Positions 17,500 through 27,676 of a DNA stretch of 64,000 nt are shown in pieces (within the stretch, counting starts at the first letter, position 1; the number at the start of each line of letters is the position of its first letter). The stretch is from Drosophila miranda (Eukaryota; Arthropoda; Insecta; Diptera; Drosophilidae). The stretch is from the NCBI RefSeq assembly GCF_003369915.1, contig NW_022881658.1, forward strand, positions 1 to 64,000, written 5' to 3'. Under the pieces are notes generated by a model, which saw only the letters and a program-made list of their open reading frames with translations, was not told the origin of the DNA and did no database searches. Both the position numbers and the translations under genes were made by a program.

Positions 17500-19791
17500 A
17501 TGGATAAGAAAATGGCGGACCATGTACAGATGGAAGAAACAAACATGAAGCCCAGCCCCGATTCGGACAAACCAACTGTTGCGCATAGGAAACCAACAGG
17601 TGGGTGCATCTCAATTTCGTCCAACTCGGATCCCGAGGGGTGCTCCCCCCCGAGAGCCGGGTCGAGAGCCTCTTTTCCATTTTCCATAACTGTTCCCACG
17701 CAGCGTCACGGCCAGCAACATGTTGAGCCAACGTCAGACCCGCTACATATAAATGTAGCTGAAACCAACAATCCTAAACATGTTGCTGAAGACGAGGTAG
17801 AGATGACATCAGACCTGCTACATGTAAATGTAGAGAACAAACAAAAACGGGTTGCTGAAAATGAAACAAATAAAGAAAACTATATATCACAAGCCAGTAA
17901 TAAAAATAAATCGTCCACAAATAAAATTAAAGCCAAAAAAAACTTATTTCAACCACTAACTCAGGCATCTCCCCCAACAATGACCATGAGTAGATCTTCA
18001 CCCCTGACGGAGCTAGAAAATAGCAATGACTTGGTCAAAAATTGGCTCAGGGATATGCCAATGACTAGGACCCTCAACACGGCAGTCATCCCTGCCCCCG
18101 TTATTACCCCCGGTAAAAGATTGAATAGGGACATGGACAGCACTGATGAGGACAACTCCTCCATCGGCACACCGAGAATGGACCTTGATCTTGACCTTAA
18201 CACCCCAAAATTCCAAAGCATCGCCGCCAAAAAGTTTGCCTCCGATTTCAAGAAGGTAAAAAATCACAACTCCACAGAGGCAAACAGGCTATCAACGTCA
18301 CCTCCCAAGAAGAAATGTAATGACACTGGGGTGTCACACGTCGTCCCTGTGCCAAACGAAAATGCTCAGCCTTGTCCACTCCCCACAATGAGTAGGCATA
18401 GCAAAGATCTCAATGACAGCGAAAGTAACCATATCGAACAGCCAGAGCTCCTTCCATGGCAGGTAGTGCCATCGAGCAAGAGGGTGCCTTCTATTCACAT
18501 AGCTGGTGTCAAAGCCATAGTTCCCCTACTAGAAAAACTCAATTATACAGCGGGGGTGGACAGCTTCAAAACGAAAAGCACCCCGGGGAACGGTATCAGA
18601 ATTCAATGCGTTGATATGAACGCCCATAGGAAAATAACACAACTCCTCCACGACCAAAAGTTGCTAATGCATACGCACCAGCCAAACGGTCAGCGTGGTG
18701 CACGCTATATTCTGAGACACCTGCACTACTCGACGACGAATGAGTGGATTTTTGCTGAATTAAAAAAAAGGGCCTTCGTCGTCAGATTCTGCGCCAATAT
18801 GAAGCATGTAGTTACAGGAAGGCCAATAAACATGTTTGAGTTAGAGATTGAGCAGAAAAGGGATGGCTCGCATGACGAAATACTAAAAATAAATGTATTA
18901 GGAGGCCAGTCAGTGGCATTTGAAAAAAAGCTGCCACCCAGGAATCCCCTGCAATGCCACAGGTGCCAGGCCTATGGTCACACCAAAAATTATTGCCGGA
19001 ACGAGCCCAAATGCATGAAGTGTGCCAGAGGCCACCTCTCAACCGAATGCACGAAGCCCAGACACACCCCAGCCAAGTGCGCAAACTGCGACGGGGATCA
19101 CGTCAGCAGCTTTAAGGGTTGTCCAGCCTTTAAAGCGGCCAGAAGCAGGCTCAAGGTCAATAAAATGATCAATGAGGATAGACTCACAAAGCAAGCTATA
19201 GGGAGACCCAGCGTATGGGAGGAGATATCCAAACGTCCTCAAACATTCCGAGTGGCCCCATTTCCAGCAGGTAGCCATCGCAGGGATGTGAGTGGCTGTG
19301 ACGAGGGCCGAAGTGGACCAGTGAGGGGCTTCACAAACCCTTTCTCTGGCAGAAATGTCCAACCAAAGCCCAGCCACCATAGTACCGAAATCAAGAGAAG
19401 GCTTACCAAGATTAAGAACAGAGAAAAGAGAAAACAAACACCCAGCCAAAAAAAGGATAAAGTAGGGAAAGGACGGAGAGCTCCTATAGCCGTGGACATG
19501 AATCCCAACCCAGCCGCCAGCCTTCTGGAGAAATTCCAGAATAGACTGCGAGAAGAGCAGATTGCACTCTCGCAGTCCTTGAAAACTATGGCAGTGGGTC
19601 CGGCCGAACCGGAAAGCAAGCGATTTGAAGAAAGGCTGAACAAGATCGAAGCCAGCATAAGTGACATCCTGGCTGCCATCAGTCAACTAGGCAGTCTAGT
19701 GCAGAGCCTTCCCTCCAACGGCAAAGTGAACAAGTCCGTGCCTCTCAGGGCAGACAGAGATAACAGCAACCAAATGGAAGAAGACAACTAA
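17500..19791 (+). CDS. gag: Gag-like ORF1, copy A3
   Basis: 763-residue Gag with three zinc knuckles and a C-terminal coiled coil, as in A2. It shares with A4 a Cys after KKK (Gly in A2) and a Leu in AASLLEKF (His in A2). Intact; start chosen as in A2 (first ATG in the open frame). Confidence 0.93.
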   Translation: MDKKMADHVQMEETNMKPSPDSDKPTVAHRKPTGGCISISSNSDPEGCSPPRAGSRASFPFSITVPTQRHGQQHVEPTSDPLHINVAETNNPKHVAEDEVEMTSDLLHVNVENKQKRVAENETNKENYISQASNKNKSSTNKIKAKKNLFQPLTQASPPTMTMSRSSPLTELENSNDLVKNWLRDMPMTRTLNTAVIPAPVITPGKRLNRDMDSTDEDNSSIGTPRMDLDLDLNTPKFQSIAAKKFASDFKKVKNHNSTEANRLSTSPPKKKCNDTGVSHVVPVPNENAQPCPLPTMSRHSKDLNDSESNHIEQPELLPWQVVPSSKRVPSIHIAGVKAIVPLLEKLNYTAGVDSFKTKSTPGNGIRIQCVDMNAHRKITQLLHDQKLLMHTHQPNGQRGARYILRHLHYSTTNEWIFAELKKRAFVVRFCANMKHVVTGRPINMFELEIEQKRDGSHDEILKINVLGGQSVAFEKKLPPRNPLQCHRCQAYGHTKNYCRNEPKCMKCARGHLSTECTKPRHTPAKCANCDGDHVSSFKGCPAFKAARSRLKVNKMINEDRLTKQAIGRPSVWEEISKRPQTFRVAPFPAGSHRRDVSGCDEGRSGPVRGFTNPFSGRNVQPKPSHHSTEIKRRLTKIKNREKRKQTPSQKKDKVGKGRRAPIAVDMNPNPAASLLEKFQNRLREEQIALSQSLKTMAVGPAEPESKRFEERLNKIEASISDILAAISQLGSLVQSLPSNGKVNKSVPLRADRDNSNQMEEDN

Positions 19792-19792
19792 A

Positions 19793-19846
19793 ATGACTTA
19801 TGTTAATATCACAGACAACATAGACAACCAGCCAATACAAACTTAA
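19793..19846 (+). CDS. 17-codon ORF between gag and pol, copy A3
   Basis: Same small frame as in A1 and A2, ending just before the pol ATG. Confidence 0.4.
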   Translation: MTYVNITDNIDNQPIQT

Positions 19847-19849
19847 TTC

Positions 19850-22800
19850 ATGCACACAAACAACAGCAGCAACAACAACAATTCCAATACGTTAAGGGTA
19901 GCCTTTTGGAATGCCTGTGGAATAAAAAATAAAATGATTGAATTAGAAACTCATATGACAAATGCGAACATACACATAATGATGGTCATCGAAACAAGGG
20001 TCAAACAGGATGCAACTTTATTACAAATACCGAACTACCTGACATATCACGCTGCCAATCCAAACAATCATAAAAAAGGAGGCGTCGTCACTTATGTAAA
20101 AGACAACATTAGACATGCCGCGCTTGAGCCAATACAGACCGAATTTCTTCAAAGTGCACCAATAGTAATTATCCCCAACACAAACAATAGAAAAGACATG
20201 ACTGTAGTTGCATCAACATATTGTCCACCCAGCTTCAATTGGTCAAAAAGTCATTTTAGATCGTTACTACAGCATTTTGACAACATAATAGGGGGTACCT
20301 CTGGCTTCCTTTGCTGCGGGGACTGGAACGCAAAGCACCCATGGTGGGGGAACGCCAGATCCTGCAAAAGAGGCCGTGCCCTAATGGAAGCCGTCAACTT
20401 TGGAGCCAGATACAATATCTTGGCCACAGGAGGTGCCACTCACTACCCATACGACAGCAGAAAAAGACCCTCGGCCATTGACTTTGCAGTTTGTGGTGGC
20501 TTGACAAGACATAGGCTGAAAATCCATTCATGTAGCAGTCTGGACTCCGATCACCTGCCAATAACCATCGAAATGTGTATAAATGGGGCCGACACATTCA
20601 CCCAAAGTTCTATAGGCAGACGACTAATTACAAAGAAGACAAATATTAACAGAGTAAAAGAGCACTTGGAACAGACCATAAACTTAAACACGGAAATTCA
20701 CTCGGGACTGGATATTGACGACGCAGTAAATATACTGACTACAAACATACAAGACGCGGTAAAACTAGCCACTAAAAATGTAAACTCCAATCAAGGACAC
20801 AGACCTGGGAATTCAAACAGACAACGAAGGATGGACAAAGCACGCTACAAACTAGACGATGAAACTAGAGCTCTTCTGCAAATAAAAAACGAACTGAACC
20901 TCAGATTTAAAATATTCCGCACAGAAGAGGCTAAAAAACTGTACAAGGCCGCCCAGAACACCCTCAGGAAAAAATTACAAAAATTAAAAACAAACAACAT
21001 TAATCAGCAATTTGAAGGTATAAACACGCAAGACAGATACAAAATGGCAAAGCTCTGGAAAGTAACAAATACAATCAAGAGACAGCCACAACCAAACTGG
21101 CCCATTTGCACGCAGACGGGGAACTCTAACCAACGACCCGTATGGACCAAGAGTAACGAAGAGAAAGCCGAGGTATTTGTCTCTCACTTTGAAGAACGAT
21201 TCAAACCCAGACATACAAGCTCAGAAAAGGAACGCGAGACGACACAAAAAGACCTAGACATTGAGAAACAGAAGCTGACGGATGCAGCAACAAAGACACA
21301 AACACGTCCTCTCAGACCATTTACACTCCCAGAACTGACAACCGAAATCAAAAACTTGATCTCAAATAAATCCCCAGGCAATGACAGAATAGACAATGTG
21401 TTAATCAAGGCTCTCCCAAAGAAAGCCCTACTATACATCCTCCTGATCTTCAACTCAATGTTGAGATTGGGACACTTCCCGCAAGCTTGGAAACACGCCA
21501 CAATCACATTACTTCTGAAGCCAAATAAGCCTGCTCAGTCGGTAACATCCTATCGCCCAATCAGTCTCCTTTCGGGATTGGCTAAAACCTTTGAAAAACT
21601 CTTTATCAAACGATTATTTGATTTTGAGGATTTCTCTAGAGCCCTTCCCACACATCAATTTGGGTTTCGAAAAGAACATGCCACTGAACAACAGCTAGCA
21701 AGAGTAACGCAATTCATTATGGGGGCCTTCGAAGAAAAACAATACTGCTCAGCTGTTTTTATAGATATATCTGAAGCGTTTGATAGAGTATGGCACACCG
21801 GTTTGCTATATAAGCTATCAAAACTGGTGTCTCTTCAGGCCTTCAAGCTACTAGAAAGCTACCTAAATGAAAGGACCTTCGAAGTAATTACCAACAATGG
21901 TATTACATCGAGAATTGGAAAAATAAAAGCCGGTGTTCCTCAGGGCAGCAATTTAGGTCCTCTTCTATACAGCATCTACTCATCTGACGTTCCGCTACCA
22001 AACTGCTTGAATGGATATCACCCCACTTCGATACCGGTGTTGAGGGAAAAAAACAGGATGTTAGCTACGTATGCAGATGACACAATTATTATGAGCAGAG
22101 CGGACTTCCCCCTGACTGCGGCAAAAATGAACGAACAATACCTAAATAAGTTCAGTGTTTGGGCTAAAAAATGGGAAATGGGCATTAACGAAAAGAAAAC
22201 AGCCCACGTATTTTTCACATTGAACAAACTTAGCAAAACACAGCAAGAAAGTACGCCTAAGTTAAATGGACAAAGAATTCCTAACAAATTCAAACAAATG
22301 TATCTTGGGGTTACGCTCGATAGGAAACTTAGCCTTAACCACCATGTCAAAGCCATTATAAATAAGACAAGAACTGCGTCAATAAAACTTGATTGGATTA
22401 TTGGCTGCAAAAGCCGGCTTGCCAAAGACTGCAAAGTGACCATCCTAAAACAATTAATCATGCCAATTTGGTATTATGCTTTTCCAGTCTGGGGTGCTCT
22501 GGCTTCCGACTCATTAGTGAAAAAGATACAAACACTCCAAAACAAACTAGTGAGGAGGGCAGTTAGGGCCACAAGATATACAAGAAACGACAATATCAGA
22601 AGTGTATACAATATCAAAACTGTCGAGGAGGTTTACGAGAAGGCTAGCGGCCGTCTCGCTAATTCACTCGTGGATCACTCAAACTCCGAAGTGGCCAGAC
22701 TGCTGACCAACCCCCATGTCCCTAATAGATTGAAATCTAGCCGCCACAGATATGACAATCAACTCCGGAAGTTTATCCTCCCGCGTTGTAATGGACAACG

Positions 22801-23179
22801 TCAGGAACAGCAAAATCCAGATCTGGATCCGAACCGATACTATTCCGAAGCTGAGCGCAAAGTTATAGTAGAGAAGTATGTACCCATCCTGAGGAAAGGA
22901 CTTCCTACTCTGCTGAGGTTAGAAAACGAAGAACAGGAAAGACTGGAAAAGGCTAAAATGGACAATAGAGAGGCCGAACGGAAGAAAAAACCATACAAAC
23001 ACCCGGACAGATTCTGCGAACTACAAATAAACGTGTACAGAAAAATGTATGCTCAAGGGAAATATACTAGGGAAACAATACTTGAAAGAATCAGGGGCCA
23101 ACCATTGGGTATACAAAGAATTATAGTGCCAGACCACAGAGGGGATGAAGAGGAAGGCGTCCTCCAGCCGAATGGTTAA
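19850..23179 (+). CDS. pol: ORF2 endonuclease/reverse transcriptase, copy A3
   Basis: Intact 1109-residue endonuclease/reverse transcriptase with the same protein sequence as A2 as far as can be read. SDH and YADD are present. Such identity over 3.3 kb means very recent copying, or homogenisation by recombination. Confidence 0.95.
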   Translation: MHTNNSSNNNNSNTLRVAFWNACGIKNKMIELETHMTNANIHIMMVIETRVKQDATLLQIPNYLTYHAANPNNHKKGGVVTYVKDNIRHAALEPIQTEFLQSAPIVIIPNTNNRKDMTVVASTYCPPSFNWSKSHFRSLLQHFDNIIGGTSGFLCCGDWNAKHPWWGNARSCKRGRALMEAVNFGARYNILATGGATHYPYDSRKRPSAIDFAVCGGLTRHRLKIHSCSSLDSDHLPITIEMCINGADTFTQSSIGRRLITKKTNINRVKEHLEQTINLNTEIHSGLDIDDAVNILTTNIQDAVKLATKNVNSNQGHRPGNSNRQRRMDKARYKLDDETRALLQIKNELNLRFKIFRTEEAKKLYKAAQNTLRKKLQKLKTNNINQQFEGINTQDRYKMAKLWKVTNTIKRQPQPNWPICTQTGNSNQRPVWTKSNEEKAEVFVSHFEERFKPRHTSSEKERETTQKDLDIEKQKLTDAATKTQTRPLRPFTLPELTTEIKNLISNKSPGNDRIDNVLIKALPKKALLYILLIFNSMLRLGHFPQAWKHATITLLLKPNKPAQSVTSYRPISLLSGLAKTFEKLFIKRLFDFEDFSRALPTHQFGFRKEHATEQQLARVTQFIMGAFEEKQYCSAVFIDISEAFDRVWHTGLLYKLSKLVSLQAFKLLESYLNERTFEVITNNGITSRIGKIKAGVPQGSNLGPLLYSIYSSDVPLPNCLNGYHPTSIPVLREKNRMLATYADDTIIMSRADFPLTAAKMNEQYLNKFSVWAKKWEMGINEKKTAHVFFTLNKLSKTQQESTPKLNGQRIPNKFKQMYLGVTLDRKLSLNHHVKAIINKTRTASIKLDWIIGCKSRLAKDCKVTILKQLIMPIWYYAFPVWGALASDSLVKKIQTLQNKLVRRAVRATRYTRNDNIRSVYNIKTVEEVYEKASGRLANSLVDHSNSEVARLLTNPHVPNRLKSSRHRYDNQLRKFILPRCNGQRQEQQNPDLDPNRYYSEAERKVIVEKYVPILRKGLPTLLRLENEEQERLEKAKMDNREAERKKKPYKHPDRFCELQINVYRKMYAQGKYTRETILERIRGQPLGIQRIIVPDHRGDEEEGVLQPNG

Positions 23180-23219
23180 GACTTGATCCAATGGTAGAGC
23201 AAAAATCCAGAAAGTATAA

Positions 23220-24440
23220 ACCTACAATTAAAACTAATTAAAAGCAGCCAAAACATAACTTAAACCGCTCACCAAATCACCTCCAAGCAAACCAATCAAA
23301 ACCTGCAAATAAAATACAATCAAAATCAGCCAAAACAGAAATAAACTCGCTCACCAAATTCAACGCACACCTCCAAATAAACCAATTGAACCTGCAAATA
23401 AAATACAATTAAAATCTGTCAAAACACAAATTAATTTACTTACCACGCTAGCTTCCAAACAAACCAATCAAAACCTGCAAATAAAATACAATCAAAATCA
23501 GCCAAAACATAAATAGACTCGCTTACCAAATACAACGCAAACCTCCAAATATAACCAATTGAACCTGCAAATAAAATACAATTAAAATCAGTAAAAACAC
23601 AAATTAATTTACTTACCACGCTAGCTTCCAAACAAACCAATCAAAACCTGCAAATGGAATACAATCAAAATCAGCCAAAACAGAAATAAACTCGCTTACC
23701 AAAATTAACGCACACCTTCAAATAAACCAATTGAACCTGCAAATAAAATACAATTAAAATCAGTCAAAACACAATTTAATTTACTTACCACGCTAGCTTC
23801 CAAACAAACCAATCAAAACCTGCAAATGGAATACAATCAAAATCAGCCAAAACAGAAATAAACTCGCTTACCAAATTCAACGCACACCTTCAAATAAACC
23901 AATTGAACCTGCAAATAAAATACAATTAAAATCAGTCAAAACACAATTTAATTTACTTACCACGCTAGCTTCCAAACAAACCAATCAAAACCTGCAAATA
24001 AAATACAATCAAAATCAGCCAAAACAGAAATAAACTCGCTTACCAAATTCAACGCACACCTTCAAATAAACCAATTGAACCTGCAAATAAAATACAATTA
24101 AAATCTGTCAAAACACAAATTAATTTACTTACCACGCTAGCTTCCAAACAAACCAATCAAAACCTGCAAATAAAATACAATCAAAATCAGCCAAAACATA
24201 AATAGACTCGCTTACCAAATACAACGCAAACCTCCAAATATAACCAATTGAACCTGCAAATAAAATACAATTAAAATCAGTCAAAACACAAATTAATACT
24301 TACCACGCTAGCTTCCAAACAAACCAATCAAAACCTGCAAATAAAATACAATCAAAATCAGCCAAAACAGAAATAAACTGACTTACCAAATTCAACGCAA
24401 ACCTCTAAATAAATTAATTTAGCCTGCAAATAAAATGTAG
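23220..24440 (+). repeat. 171-173 bp dimeric tandem repeat, A3 3' UTR
   Basis: Same array and unit number as A1, with the antisense 52-nt intron-like pattern retained. Confidence 0.9.
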
Positions 24441-24520
24441 CTAAAATTAACCAAAGGAAAAGCACAAATAGACTTACTTACCAAACTCAACGCAAACCTC
24501 CCAATGGACCAATCGAACCT

Positions 24521-24689
24521 GTAAATAGAAAATAATTAAAATCAGTCAAAACAAAGGTTAAAAATCCAATAAATATAACAACACAAATTACCTAACTGGA
24601 TTCCTGACACTTGATCACCAAACCTACAAAACATAAACCTGAAAATAAAACAATATTAAAATCAGCCAGGAGTTTCATATCATCCACAG
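24521..24689 (+). other. Putative 169-nt sense intron, A3
   Basis: GTAAAT...CACAG segment retained, as in A2 and A4. Confidence 0.55.
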
Positions 24690-24810
24690 AAAGAAGCATA
24701 TGCGCCGCCGTTCTTCTTAGAGCTGCATCGGTTGGATTCGGCCAGGAAAAGAGGGACGAGGCGATGCCGCGCTTGCGTTGCCGATGCTTGGAGGTCTCCC
24801 TGTCGTCCAT
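24592..24810 (-). CDS. Antisense ORF in the 3' UTR (72 codons), copy A3
   Basis: Same frame as in A2. The GC-rich part, about 24690-24850, contrasts with its AT-rich surroundings. Coding status unproven. Confidence 0.4.
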   Translation of the reverse strand: MDDRETSKHRQRKRGIASSLFSWPNPTDAALRRTAAHMLLSVDDMKLLADFNIVLFSGLCFVGLVIKCQESS

Positions 24811-25073
24811 ACCTCCGTTTCGCACCGGATGAGGGGTCCAGGAGCGGCGTCACAAAATTTTTATGCCTAAGCCAGAAAAAAGAAAACACAAGCCGATCTT
24901 AACTTACCTTTTGTTTACAAGAGCAAATTGATAACTGTCTAGTATTTTTCTGTCTGTTATTATCAATGTTACCGTAAAGTAAAAAAAAATACCTAAATGT
25001 TAAAAAAATGTTAAATGTTTCCATAAATAATGTTATATGTTGCCAATAGTAATAAGAACATTAATAAATAAAG

Positions 25074-25100
25074 CTTCAGGTCACTCTAAAGTGCCCTGAG
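25074..25100 (+). other. 3'-terminal hairpin, A3
   Basis: Family A hairpin, unchanged. Confidence 0.7.
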
Positions 25101-25117
25101 CCAGTCAAACCATAAAA

Positions 25118-25202
25118 AGTGCCCTGAGCCAGTCAAACCATTAAAACAGTCAAACCATTAAAAAGTCAAACCATTAAAAAAAAAGCCAGTCAAACCATTA
25201 AA
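25118..25202 (+). promoter_or_regulatory. Nested 5' tags of copy A4
   Basis: Four tag units. The outermost is the longest and includes agtgccctgagccagtcaaa, that is, the descending arm of the terminal hairpin. The next two are cagtcaaaccatta and gtcaaaccatta, then gccagtcaaaccatta. Different tag lengths imply different start sites in successive rounds. Confidence 0.78.
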
Positions 25203-25326
25203 TTAATAAAATAAAACATAAAAAAATACTACAATCAAAGGCCACTAAAGGTATTAAATAAAAGCAATTAAAAACAAACAAAGAGGTGCTGTGCAAAAAG
25301 AACAAAATTTTTCTCTGGAGAACCAC

Positions 25327-27618
25327 ATGGATAAGAAAATGGCGGACCATGTACAGATGGAAGAAACAAACATGAAGCCCAGCCCCGATTCGGACAAACC
25401 AACTGTTGCGCATAGGAAACCAACAGGTGGGTGCATCTCAATTTCGTCCAACTCGGATCCCGAGGGGTGCTCCCCCCCGAGAGCCGGGTCGAGAGCCTCT
25501 TTTCCATTTTCCATAACTGTTCCCACGCAGCGTCACGGCCAGCAACATGTTGAGCCAACGTCAGACCCGCTACATATAAATGTAGCTGAAACCAACAATC
25601 CTAAACATGTTGCTGAAGACGAGGTAGAGATGACATCAGACCTGCTACATGTAAATGTAGAGAACAAACAAAAACGGGTTGCTGAAAATGAAACAAATAA
25701 AGAAAACTATATATCACAAGCCAGTAATAAAAATAAATCGTCCACAAATAAAATTAAAGCCAAAAAAAACTTATTTCAACCACTAACTCAGGCATCTCCC
25801 CCAACAATGACCATGAGTAGATCTTCACCCCTGACGGAGCTAGAAAATAGCAATGACTTGGTCAAAAATTGGCTCAGGGATATGCCAATGACTAGGACCC
25901 TCAACACGGCAGTCATCCCTGCCCCCGTTATTACCCCCGGTAAAAGATTGAATAGGGACATGGACAGCACTGATGAGGACAACTCCTCCATCGGCACACC
26001 GAGAATGGACCTTGATCTTGACCTTAACACCCCAAAATTCCAAAGCATCGCCGCCAAAAAGTTTGCCTCCGATTTCAAGAAGGTAAAAAATCACAACTCC
26101 ACAGAGGCAAACAGGCTATCAACGTCACCTCCCAAGAAGAAATGTAATGACACTGGGGTGTCACACGTCGTCCCTGTGCCAAACGAAAATGCTCAGCCTT
26201 GTCCACTCCCCACAATGAGTAGGCATAGCAAAGATCTCAATGACAGCGAAAGTAACCATATCGAACAGCCAGAGCTCCTTCCATGGCAGGTAGTGCCATC
26301 GAGCAAGAGGGTGCCTTCTATTCACATAGCTGGTGTCAAAGCCATAGTTCCCCTACTAGAAAAACTCAATTATACAGCGGGGGTGGACAGCTTCAAAACG
26401 AAAAGCACCCCGGGGAACGGTATCAGAATTCAATGCGTTGATATGAACGCCCATAGGAAAATAACACAACTCCTCCACGACCAAAAGTTGCTAATGCATA
26501 CGCACCAGCCAAACGGTCAGCGTGGTGCACGCTATATTCTGAGACACCTGCACTACTCGACGACGAATGAGTGGATTTTTGCTGAATTAAAAAAAAGGGC
26601 CTTCGTCGTCAGATTCTGCGCCAATATGAAGCATGTAGTTACAGGAAGGCCAATAAACATGTTTGAGTTAGAGATTGAGCAGAAAAGGGATGGCTCGCAT
26701 GACGAAATACTAAAAATAAATGTATTAGGAGGCCAGTCAGTGGCATTTGAAAAAAAGCTGCCACCCAGGAATCCCCTGCAATGCCACAGGTGCCAGGCCT
26801 ATGGTCACACCAAAAATTATTGCCGGAACGAGCCCAAATGCATGAAGTGTGCCAGAGGCCACCTCTCAACCGAATGCACGAAGCCCAGACACACCCCAGC
26901 CAAGTGCGCAAACTGCGACGGGGATCACGTCAGCAGCTTTAAGGGTTGTCCAGCCTTTAAAGCGGCCAGAAGCAGGCTCAAGGTCAATAAAATGATCAAT
27001 GAGGATAGACTCACAAAGCAAGCTATAGGGAGACCCAGCGTATGGGAGGAGATATCCAAACGTCCTCAAACATTCCGAGTGGCCCCATTTCCAGCAGGTA
27101 GCCATCGCAGGGATGTGAGTGGCTGTGACGAGGGCCGAAGTGGACCAGTGAGGGGCTTCACAAACCCTTTCTCTGGCAGAAATGTCCAACCAAAGCCCAG
27201 CCACCATAGTACCGAAATCAAGAGAAGGCTTACCAAGATTAAGAACAGAGAAAAGAGAAAACAAACACCCAGCCAAAAAAAGGATAAAGTAGGGAAAGGA
27301 CGGAGAGCTCCTATAGCCGTGGACATGAATCCCAACCCAGCCGCCAGCCTTCTGGAGAAATTCCAGAATAGACTGCGAGAAGAGCAGATTGCACTCTCGC
27401 AGTCCTTGAAAACTATGGCAGTGGGTCCGGCCGAACCGGAAAGCAAGCGATTTGAAGAAAGGCTGAACAAGATCGAAGCCAGCATAAGTGACATCCTGGC
27501 TGCCATCAGTCAACTAGGCAGTCTAGTGCAGAGCCTTCCCTCCAACGGCAAAGTGAACAAGTCCGTGCCTCTCAGGGCAGACAGAGATAACAGCAACCAA
27601 ATGGAAGAAGACAACTAA
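25327..27618 (+). CDS. gag: Gag-like ORF1, copy A4
   Basis: 763-residue Gag with the same protein sequence as A3. Three zinc knuckles near residues 486-541, basic region, C-terminal coiled coil. Intact. Confidence 0.93.
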   Translation: MDKKMADHVQMEETNMKPSPDSDKPTVAHRKPTGGCISISSNSDPEGCSPPRAGSRASFPFSITVPTQRHGQQHVEPTSDPLHINVAETNNPKHVAEDEVEMTSDLLHVNVENKQKRVAENETNKENYISQASNKNKSSTNKIKAKKNLFQPLTQASPPTMTMSRSSPLTELENSNDLVKNWLRDMPMTRTLNTAVIPAPVITPGKRLNRDMDSTDEDNSSIGTPRMDLDLDLNTPKFQSIAAKKFASDFKKVKNHNSTEANRLSTSPPKKKCNDTGVSHVVPVPNENAQPCPLPTMSRHSKDLNDSESNHIEQPELLPWQVVPSSKRVPSIHIAGVKAIVPLLEKLNYTAGVDSFKTKSTPGNGIRIQCVDMNAHRKITQLLHDQKLLMHTHQPNGQRGARYILRHLHYSTTNEWIFAELKKRAFVVRFCANMKHVVTGRPINMFELEIEQKRDGSHDEILKINVLGGQSVAFEKKLPPRNPLQCHRCQAYGHTKNYCRNEPKCMKCARGHLSTECTKPRHTPAKCANCDGDHVSSFKGCPAFKAARSRLKVNKMINEDRLTKQAIGRPSVWEEISKRPQTFRVAPFPAGSHRRDVSGCDEGRSGPVRGFTNPFSGRNVQPKPSHHSTEIKRRLTKIKNREKRKQTPSQKKDKVGKGRRAPIAVDMNPNPAASLLEKFQNRLREEQIALSQSLKTMAVGPAEPESKRFEERLNKIEASISDILAAISQLGSLVQSLPSNGKVNKSVPLRADRDNSNQMEEDN

Positions 27619-27619
27619 A

Positions 27620-27673
27620 ATGACTTATGTTAATATCACAGACAACATAGACAACCAGCCAATACAAACTTAA
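27620..27673 (+). CDS. 17-codon ORF between gag and pol, copy A4
   Basis: Same small frame as in the other A copies. Confidence 0.4.
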   Translation: MTYVNITDNIDNQPIQT

Positions 27674-27676
27674 TTC

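Larger units (their letters stand above)
17317..25117 (+). mobile_element. Family A, copy A3, full length
   Basis: Complete element with the same layout as A2. It ends at ccataaaa (25117), one T shorter than the usual ccattaaaa. It groups with A4 by tags and by shared bases in gag. Confidence 0.93.
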
